From NCBI GenBank assembly GCA_964621605.1, contig CAZUMJ010000040.1, positions 1 to 28,213 on the forward strand: 28,213 bases of DNA. The letters are read 5' to 3'. The stretch comes from CAZUMJ01 sp964621605. GTDB lineage: Bacteria > Actinomycetota > Acidimicrobiia > Acidimicrobiales > Iamiaceae. The notes beneath the pieces are model-generated. The model ran no database searches. It saw nothing but the letters and a program-made list of their open reading frames with translations, and was not told the DNA's origin. Below are positions 21,492-28,213 of this stretch, piece by piece. Position 1 is the first letter of the stretch; every line of letters begins with the position of its first letter. Both the position numbers and the translations under genes were made by a program.

Positions 21492-21497
21492 TATGAT
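21492..21497 (+). promoter_or_regulatory. -10 element TATGAT of the arginine operon (leaderless)
   Basis: TATGAT matches five of six consensus bases, unusually strong for this genome. It ends 6 nt before ATG 21504, so transcription should begin at the start codon. A poor -35 (CTGAAT, 21469-21474) lies 17 bp upstream, inside the ArgR site. Confidence 0.6.
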
Positions 21498-21503
21498 GGC
21501 TCC

Positions 21504-22535
21504 ATGACGCAGCACAGCACCACCGTCGGCATCATCGGCGCCTCCGGATACACCGGTGCCGAGTTGCTGCGCCTCCTTGCCGGTCACCCTGGGTTCACCC
21601 TCGCCTTCGCGACAGGCGATTCCCAGGCGGGCGCCCGCGCGGCAGACCTCTACCCATCCCTCGCCGCCGCCTACCCCGACCTCGTGTACGCCTCGTGGGA
21701 CGTGGCCCTGCTCGACGGGGTCGACCTCGTGTTCTGCGCGCTCCCGCACGGCGCCTCCCAGGCGCTCATGCCCGCACTCATCGAGGCGGTGCCCCACGTC
21801 GTCGACCTGGCGGCCGACTTCCGCCTCCACGACGCGGCGCTCTACCCGACCTGGTACGGCGAAGCCCATGCGTGTCCCGATCTGCTCGAGCGGTTCGTGT
21901 ACGGGCTGCCAGAGCTCTTCGGTGACGAGGTACGTGCTGCCCGGCATGTGGCCGTACCGGGCTGCTATCCGACCACCTCGGTCCTGCCGTTGGCGCCGCT
22001 GCTCCGCGCCGGGCTGCTCGCACCCGACGGCATCGTGGTCGACGCCGCGAGCGGCGTGTCAGGGGCGGGCAGGGTGCCGAAGCCCACCACGCACTTCGGT
22101 GCGGTCGACGAGAACTTCTCGGCGTATGGCCTGTTCAACCACCGCCACACCCCTGAGATCGAGCAGACCCTCGGCACGACGGTGCTGTTCACGCCGCACC
22201 TCGTCCCCATGAATCGGGGCATCCTCACCACTTGCTACGCCAGGCCCGCAGGCCCCGACGTCACGGCTGCCGACCTGCGCGGCGCGCTCGTCGAGGCCTA
22301 TGCCGCCTCGCCGTTCGTCGTGGTAGTCGACGCCCCCCCGCACACGAAGGCGACGCTCGGCTCGAACACCGCGCACGTGTGGGTCGACCTCGACGACCGC
22401 ACCGGGTGGGTGGTGGCGATGGGGGCCCTCGACAACCTCGTCAAGGGTGCGTCGGGGCAGGCGGTGCAGTGTGCGAACCTGCTCGCCGGCTACGACGAGA
22501 CCGCCGGCCTGCCGACCGTGGGGATGATGCCGTGA
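21504..22535 (+). CDS. argC: N-acetyl-gamma-glutamyl-phosphate reductase
   Basis: ArgC reduces N-acetylglutamyl phosphate to the semialdehyde with NADPH, the third step of arginine synthesis. The 343-aa protein has the NADP-binding start TVGIIGASGYTGAELLRLL and the active-site Cys154 in VAVPGCYPTTSVL. It also has the conserved HRHTPEIEQ and KGASGQAVQCANLL near the C-terminus. ATG 21504 is chosen over GTG 21489 because the latter lies inside the -10 region and the former has exact leaderless spacing. Its stop overlaps argJ by 4 bp. It is the first gene of argCJBDFRG. Confidence 0.96.
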   Translation: MTQHSTTVGIIGASGYTGAELLRLLAGHPGFTLAFATGDSQAGARAADLYPSLAAAYPDLVYASWDVALLDGVDLVFCALPHGASQALMPALIEAVPHVVDLAADFRLHDAALYPTWYGEAHACPDLLERFVYGLPELFGDEVRAARHVAVPGCYPTTSVLPLAPLLRAGLLAPDGIVVDAASGVSGAGRVPKPTTHFGAVDENFSAYGLFNHRHTPEIEQTLGTTVLFTPHLVPMNRGILTTCYARPAGPDVTAADLRGALVEAYAASPFVVVVDAPPHTKATLGSNTAHVWVDLDDRTGWVVAMGALDNLVKGASGQAVQCANLLAGYDETAGLPTVGMMP

Positions 22536-23716
22536 GTGACAATCCAACAGGCGTGACCGCACCCAAGGGCTTCGTGGCCTCGGGTGTCGCATGCGGCATC
22601 AAACTATCGGGCGCGTCAGACCTGGCCCTCGTCGCGACCGCCGGCGGTGCGCCGGTGCCTGCCGCGGCGGTGTTCACCTCCAACCAGATGACCGCGTCGC
22701 CGGTGCGCACCTCCCACGCCCACCTCGTGGCGAGCGGTGGCCAGGCCGCGGCGGTCATCCTCAACAGCGGCAACGCGAACGCCGCGAACGGTGCCGCCGG
22801 GCGCGCCCACGCAGAGCGCATGTGCGCCGCGGTCGCCGACCACCTCGCACTCCCTGTCGAGTCCGTGCTGGTGTGCTCCACCGGACTGATCGGCATTCCG
22901 CTCCCGATCGACACGATCGAAGCGGGCATCCCCGCGCTTATGGCGGCGCGTGCCGCAACGGCCGAGGCAGGCGCAGCGGCGGCCGAGGCGATCTGTACGA
23001 CAGACACGCACCGCAAGGAAGCGGTCGCGCGGGCCGGCGCCGCGACGGTCGGTGGCATGGCGAAGGGCGCCGCGATGCTGGCCCCCAACATGGCCACGAT
23101 GCTCGCCGTGCTCACCACAGATGCGGCTGCGTCGCCAGAGGTGCTGAAGCGGGTGCTGCGTGCCGGGGTGGCCGAGTCGTTCAACGTGTTGACCACCGAC
23201 GGCTGCACGTCCACGAACGACACCGTGATCCTGTTGGCCAACGGGTTGGCGGGTCCGGTGCCCGAAGACCAACTTGCAGCCGCGGTGGCCGAGGTGTGCA
23301 TGTCGCTGGCGTCCCAGATGGCAGGCGACGCCGAAGGTGCCACCAAGGTCGTGCGCCTCGAGGTGCGCGGCGCCGCGAGCGACGCCGAGGCCGCCGTGGC
23401 TGCCCGCAAGATCGCCGAGAGCCAGCTCGTGAAGTGCTCCTGGTACGGCTGCGACCCCTACTGGGGGCGCCTCGCCAGCGAGGCGGGAAGTGCCGGGGTG
23501 ACGTTCAGAGAAGATCGGGTGGCAGTGAGCTACGGCGGGGTGGCGGTCGCAGCCGAGGGCATCAACGTCTCGCACGATGCGGCGGCGGTGGCCGACCACA
23601 TGGCGGGTCGCCACCTCGACATCGTCGTCGACCTCGGCGTGGGCGATGGCGTTGCACACGTCCTCACCAACGACCTCACCCACGCATACATCGACGAGAA
23701 CATGGGCACCTCATGA
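22532..23716 (+). CDS. argJ: Glutamate N-acetyltransferase / ornithine acetyltransferase
   Basis: ArgJ recycles the acetyl group from N-acetylornithine to glutamate and makes the pathway cyclic. The 394-aa precursor has the self-cleavage site KGAAMLAPNMATML with Thr189 as the N-terminal nucleophile of the beta chain. It also has ILNSGNANAANG, SFNVLTTDGCTSTND and the C-terminal THAYIDENMGTS. GTG 22532 overlaps the argC stop (GTGA), and the argJ stop overlaps argB (ATGA). An argA is not needed if the enzyme is bifunctional, which cannot be decided from sequence alone. Confidence 0.96.
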   Translation: MSDNPTGVTAPKGFVASGVACGIKLSGASDLALVATAGGAPVPAAAVFTSNQMTASPVRTSHAHLVASGGQAAAVILNSGNANAANGAAGRAHAERMCAAVADHLALPVESVLVCSTGLIGIPLPIDTIEAGIPALMAARAATAEAGAAAAEAICTTDTHRKEAVARAGAATVGGMAKGAAMLAPNMATMLAVLTTDAAASPEVLKRVLRAGVAESFNVLTTDGCTSTNDTVILLANGLAGPVPEDQLAAAVAEVCMSLASQMAGDAEGATKVVRLEVRGAASDAEAAVAARKIAESQLVKCSWYGCDPYWGRLASEAGSAGVTFREDRVAVSYGGVAVAAEGINVSHDAAAVADHMAGRHLDIVVDLGVGDGVAHVLTNDLTHAYIDENMGTS

Positions 23717-24588
23717 TCGCGGGAGCAGACACCGCACGGGTCCTCATCGAGGCGCTTCCGTACATCCAACGCTTCCGCGGTGCCGTGGTCGTCGTGAAGT
23801 ACGGCGGCAACGCCATGGTCGACGCCACCCTCGCCGAGCAGTTCGCCCAAGACGTGGTCCTCATGCGCGCGGTCGGCCTGCGGCCGGTCGTCGTGCACGG
23901 CGGCGGTCCCCAGATCGGCGACCTCCTCAGCCGCCTCGGCATCGAGTCCGAGTTCCGTGACGGTCTGCGGGTCACCGACGCCGACACGCTCGACGTGGCT
24001 CGCATGGTGCTCGTCGGCAAGGTGAACCGCGACATCGTGTCTGCCATCAACGTGCACGGTCCCTTGGCCGTCGGGCTGTCCGGCGAAGACGGCGGGCTCA
24101 TCCGGGCCGAGGCACGCGACCCCGCCCTCGGTTTCGTCGGCGACGTCACCGCGGTCAACCCCGCGGTACTCGAAGGCCTGCTGTCCGAGCAGCTCATCCC
24201 GGTCATCTCGACGATCGGCTCCGACGCCGACGGGCAGTCGTACAACATCAACGCCGACACGGTGGCGGGTGCGGTGGCGGCGGCGCTGCACGCCGAGAAG
24301 GTCGTCTACCTGACCGACATCGTGGGCTTGCTCGCCGATGTCGACGACCCCGCCTCGCTCATCAGCCGGGCCACGGTCACCGACCTCGATGCGCTCACCG
24401 CCGACGGCACCCTCGCCGGGGGCATGATCCCGAAGGTGCGGGCATGCGTCGATGCGGTCATGGCCGGGGTCAGGTCTGCGCACATCCTCGACGGGCGCGT
24501 GCCGCACGTGCTGCTGCTCGAGCTGTTCACCGACACCGGCGTCGGCACGATGATCGTGGCCGATGCCGGCCCGGAGGTGGCGTCGTGA
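23713..24588 (+). CDS. argB: Acetylglutamate kinase
   Basis: ArgB phosphorylates N-acetylglutamate with ATP, usually the arginine-inhibited step in organisms with a cyclic pathway. In the 291-aa protein the amino-acid-kinase fold shows VVVKYGGNAM, PVVVHGGGPQIGDLL and FRDGLRVTDADTL, followed by NINADTVAGAVAAALHAEKVVYLTD and GGMIPKVRACVDAV. An N-terminal helix before the kinase core (DTARVLIEALPYIQRF) is the type found in hexameric, arginine-sensitive enzymes. This suggests feedback inhibition in addition to ArgR control. It overlaps argJ and argD by 4 bp each. Confidence 0.96.
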   Translation: MIAGADTARVLIEALPYIQRFRGAVVVVKYGGNAMVDATLAEQFAQDVVLMRAVGLRPVVVHGGGPQIGDLLSRLGIESEFRDGLRVTDADTLDVARMVLVGKVNRDIVSAINVHGPLAVGLSGEDGGLIRAEARDPALGFVGDVTAVNPAVLEGLLSEQLIPVISTIGSDADGQSYNINADTVAGAVAAALHAEKVVYLTDIVGLLADVDDPASLISRATVTDLDALTADGTLAGGMIPKVRACVDAVMAGVRSAHILDGRVPHVLLLELFTDTGVGTMIVADAGPEVAS

Positions 24589-25769
24589 GCGAAACCCTCG
24601 AGCCGCCGGTCGTGTCCGACGCGCTGCTGCGCAACTACGGGCCACCGGCCGTCCGATTCATCTCGGGCAAGGGCAGCGAGCTCTTCGACGAGCACGGTCG
24701 GCGCTACCTCGACTTCCTCTCGGGGCTTGCTGTCACCTCACTGGGCCATGCCCACCCGGCTGTCGCGGCGACGCTCGCCGAGCAGGCGCAGAAGCTCGTG
24801 CACCTCTCCAACCTGTACGCGAACGAGCACAACGGTCCGCTCGCCGAGACGATCGACGGCCTGCTCGGCGGCGGCGGGCGGGTGTTCTTCGCCAACTCGG
24901 GTGCTGAGGCGAACGAATGTGCCCTCAAGCTCGCCCGCAAGTGGGGTGGCTACGGTCGGTATCAGGTGGTGAGCGCGTACGGGTCGTTCCACGGCCGCAC
25001 GCTCGCCACCTTGCACGCCACCGGCCAGCCGTCCAAGCACGAAGGCTTCGAGCCTCTGCCCGAAGGATTCCGGCACGCCGCTTGGGGTGATCTCGACGCG
25101 CTCGAGGCGGCGATCGACCCCACCGTCGCCGCGGTGCTGCTCGAACCCGTGCAGGGTGAGGGCGGCGTCAATCCCGCCACAGCGGAGTACTTCCAGGGCG
25201 TGCGGGCGTTGTGCGACGAACGCGACCTGCTCTTCATCGTCGACGAGATCCAGACGGGTCTCGGGCGCACGGGGCGGTGGTTCGGGTTCGAGCACTTCGG
25301 TGTGCGACCCGACGTCGTGACGCTCGCGAAGGCGCTCGGCAATGGCGTTCCGATCGGGGCCTGCTGGGCACGTGTAGATGTGGCCGACACCTTCGGGCCC
25401 GGCGATCACGGCAGCACGTTCGGCGGGCAGCCGTTGGCCGCAGCCGCCGCGCGCACGGTGCTTGCAGTTATGGAGGCCGAGGATGTGCCCGCCCGGGCGG
25501 TACGGGCTGGTGCCAAGCTCCGCGAGGCGCTCGGTGCGCTGCCCCAGGTGCGGAGCGTGCGCGGCCTCGGGCTGCTGCTCGGCGTCGAGCTGATCGACCT
25601 CGATGCCCGCGAGGTCGCCCGTCGGTGCTTGGCGTCGGGCCTCGTGGTGAACGGCGTGACGCCGACCGCGCTGCGCCTCGCCCCGTCGCTGCTGGTCACC
25701 GACGACGAGCTCGACGAGGCCGTGACGATCCTGCGCACGGTCCTCGACACCACCCCGGAAGGTTCCTGA
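24585..25769 (+). CDS. argD: Acetylornithine aminotransferase
   Basis: ArgD is a PLP-dependent class III aminotransferase making N-acetylornithine from the ArgC product and glutamate. Visible in 394 aa are FFANSGAEANECALKLARKW, SFHGRTLATL, LLEPVQGEGGVNP and IVDEIQTGLGRTG, then the PLP lysine Lys249 in VVTLAKALGNGVPIGA. HGSTFGGQPLAAAAA follows. GTG 24585 overlaps the argB stop. The stop overlaps the argF start by one base (TGATG). It may also act in lysine synthesis (DapC role), as in some bacteria, which is not testable here. Confidence 0.96.
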   Translation: MSETLEPPVVSDALLRNYGPPAVRFISGKGSELFDEHGRRYLDFLSGLAVTSLGHAHPAVAATLAEQAQKLVHLSNLYANEHNGPLAETIDGLLGGGGRVFFANSGAEANECALKLARKWGGYGRYQVVSAYGSFHGRTLATLHATGQPSKHEGFEPLPEGFRHAAWGDLDALEAAIDPTVAAVLLEPVQGEGGVNPATAEYFQGVRALCDERDLLFIVDEIQTGLGRTGRWFGFEHFGVRPDVVTLAKALGNGVPIGACWARVDVADTFGPGDHGSTFGGQPLAAAAARTVLAVMEAEDVPARAVRAGAKLREALGALPQVRSVRGLGLLLGVELIDLDAREVARRCLASGLVVNGVTPTALRLAPSLLVTDDELDEAVTILRTVLDTTPEGS

Positions 25770-26668
25770 TGCGCCACCTCCTCGAGATCGACGACCTCAG
25801 CCCCGCCGAGCTTGCCCAGGTGCTCGCCTTGGCCGAGGCGTCACACCCCGACCAGGTCCTCGCCGGGCGTGGGGCCGGGCTGGTGTTCGAGAAGCCGTCC
25901 ACCCGCACCCGGCACTCCACCGAGATGGCCGTTGTGCAGCTCGGGGGGCACCCGGTGACCGTGCAGGGGAGCGAGGTGGGCATCGACGTGCGCGAGTCGG
26001 CCGAGGATGTGGCGCGGACGCTCGCCTGCTACCACGCGGTGGTGTGCGCGCGGGTGTTCCAGCACGCCAAGGTCGAGCGGATGGCCGCCACCGGTGTCGT
26101 GCCGATCGTCAACTTACTGTCCGACGACGCGCACCCGTTGCAGGCCATCGCCGACGTCCTCACGCTGCGCGCCGAGTTCGGGGCCGACCTCGCGGGCCGC
26201 TCGATCGCCTACGTCGGCGACCCCAACAACGTGTTCCGATCGCTGGCACTCGCGGCTGGCGTGGTGGGCATGGAGGTGCGGCTGGCCTGCCCGCCGACCT
26301 ACCCGGCCCCAGCGGAGATGCTCGACCGCATCGCCGCGTCCGGGGTGTCGGTAGCGGTCGGCGACCGGCCTGCTGAGGTCGTCGCCGGCGTCGACGCGAT
26401 CTACACCGACGTGTGGACCTCGATGGGCCAAGAAGACGAGGCGGCGCAACGCCGACGCGACTTCGAGGGGTTCACCGTCGACGCGGCGCTGCTCGCGGCC
26501 GCGGCGCCGCACGCGGTGTTCCTGCACTGCCTCCCGGCCCATCGGGGGGAGGAGGTCGCCGCGGACGCGATCGACGGGGCGCAGAGTCGGGTCTGGGTGC
26601 AGGCCGCCAACCGGATGCACGCGGCGCGGGGTGCGCTGTGGTGGCTGCTCCAGGAGGCCGCGGCGTGA
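25769..26668 (+). CDS. argF: Ornithine carbamoyltransferase
   Basis: ArgF joins ornithine and carbamoyl phosphate to citrulline. The 299-aa protein has the carbamoyl-phosphate motif STRTR (residues 44-48), the ornithine loop DVWTSMGQE, and HCLPAHRGEEV with the active Cys. The usual GDGNNV motif reads GDPNNVFRSL, a Gly-to-Pro change next to a ligand-binding loop; its effect is unknown. It starts in the argD stop (TGATG) and ends overlapping argR (GTGA). Length is at the short end of the family. Confidence 0.95.
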   Translation: MRHLLEIDDLSPAELAQVLALAEASHPDQVLAGRGAGLVFEKPSTRTRHSTEMAVVQLGGHPVTVQGSEVGIDVRESAEDVARTLACYHAVVCARVFQHAKVERMAATGVVPIVNLLSDDAHPLQAIADVLTLRAEFGADLAGRSIAYVGDPNNVFRSLALAAGVVGMEVRLACPPTYPAPAEMLDRIAASGVSVAVGDRPAEVVAGVDAIYTDVWTSMGQEDEAAQRRRDFEGFTVDAALLAAAAPHAVFLHCLPAHRGEEVAADAIDGAQSRVWVQAANRMHAARGALWWLLQEAAA

Positions 26669-27132
26669 GGCTCACCAAGACGCAGCGGCAGCACCGCGTC
26701 GCGGAGCTGCTCGAACAGCACAGCGTGACCAGCCAGGCCGAGCTCGTCGAGCTCCTCGAGGCCGCAGGTGTGACGGCCACCCAGGCGACCGTCTCGCGCG
26801 ATCTCGAGGAGCTGGGCGCCATCAAGGTGCGTGGCCCGGGCGGCGAAGGCGTCTACGCCATCCCCGATCTCCCGTTCGAGCAGCGCGCCCCCGACGACCA
26901 CCTTCGCCGGGTGTTCGGCGACTGGGTCGTCGAGGTCACCGCGTCGGCGAACCTCGTCGTGCTGCGGACGCCCCCGGGCTGCGCGCACGTGGTGGGTTCC
27001 GCCCTCGACCGCGCCGGGCTGGTCGACGTGGTCGGTACGGTCGCAGGTGACGACACCCTCATCGTGGTGGTCGCCGAGGAGCGCGGTGGCCGGGCGGTCG
27101 CAGAAGACCTCCGAGCCCTCGCGGGTCTCTGA
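26665..27132 (+). CDS. argR: Arginine repressor
   Basis: ArgR is an arginine-responsive hexameric repressor. The 155-aa protein has an N-terminal winged helix (TKTQRQHRVAELLEQ, then TSQAELVELLEAAGVTATQATVSRDLEELGAIKV in parts) and a C-terminal hexamerisation and arginine-binding domain (SANLVVLRTPPGCAHVV, GTVAGDDTLIVVV). GTG 26665 overlaps the argF stop and has AGGAGG about 8 nt upstream. Its likely site is the ARG-box-like palindrome before argC, so it would repress its own operon when arginine is plentiful. Confidence 0.95.
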   Translation: MRLTKTQRQHRVAELLEQHSVTSQAELVELLEAAGVTATQATVSRDLEELGAIKVRGPGGEGVYAIPDLPFEQRAPDDHLRRVFGDWVVEVTASANLVVLRTPPGCAHVVGSALDRAGLVDVVGTVAGDDTLIVVVAEERGGRAVAEDLRALAGL

Positions 27133-27185
27133 GCACCGAACAGTTCGATACAACCATCCCCCTGAGTACAGAAGGAAGCAGAACC

Positions 27186-28213
<1,028 letters not shown>

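Overview
The window is a high-GC, gene-dense bacterial chromosome segment. Gene order and protein sequences point to an actinobacterium, most probably of the class Acidimicrobiia (Ilumatobacter/Microthrix-like). This placement is inferred from recalled similarity, not computed. Most genes are on the + strand, with many 1-11 bp stop/start overlaps.

Region 1 (1-8728) is a translation and riboflavin block: the end of fmt, rsmB, a MoaB/Mog-type molybdopterin-binding protein, ribD, ribE, ribBA, an NfeD/SPFH membrane pair, ribH, then hisG and a small cold-shock-like protein. Together ribD, ribE, ribBA and ribH cover GTP and ribulose-5-phosphate to riboflavin. No FMN riboswitch was seen.

Region 2 (8743-11617) holds a convergent terminator, a DUF1844-like gene on the minus strand, and the divergent infC-rpmI-rplT-SPOUT methyltransferase operon. 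infC appears to start at AUA. Its leader of about 200 nt carries an intrinsic-terminator-like hairpin and a mini-ORF whose stop overlaps the AUA.

Region 3 (11618-18065) is an accessory block inside the otherwise conserved rplT-tsnR/pheS-pheT order. It contains a vapBC toxin-antitoxin pair whose 58-aa antitoxin is easily missed, a transposase remnant, a broken XRE-type antitoxin with an intact promoter/operator, and a 14-repeat RCC1-like lipoprotein with 13 regularly spaced Cys pairs. It also has an SRPBCC protein and an unusual exported glycine-rich protein with a PqqD/RRE-like domain in front of an internal Tat signal. This is the most likely place for undescribed biology.

Region 4 (18066-28213) is pheS-pheT followed by the arginine operon argC-J-B-D-F-R-G, with argG cut by the window end. 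A leaderless-type promoter overlapped by an ARG-box-like palindrome precedes argC. The ArgR repressor is encoded in the same operon, which suggests feedback control by arginine.

Several starts (mog-like gene, hisG, vapB, SRPBCC gene, argC) have a TANNNT -10 element 6-7 nt upstream and no clear Shine-Dalgarno, as expected for leaderless mRNAs.
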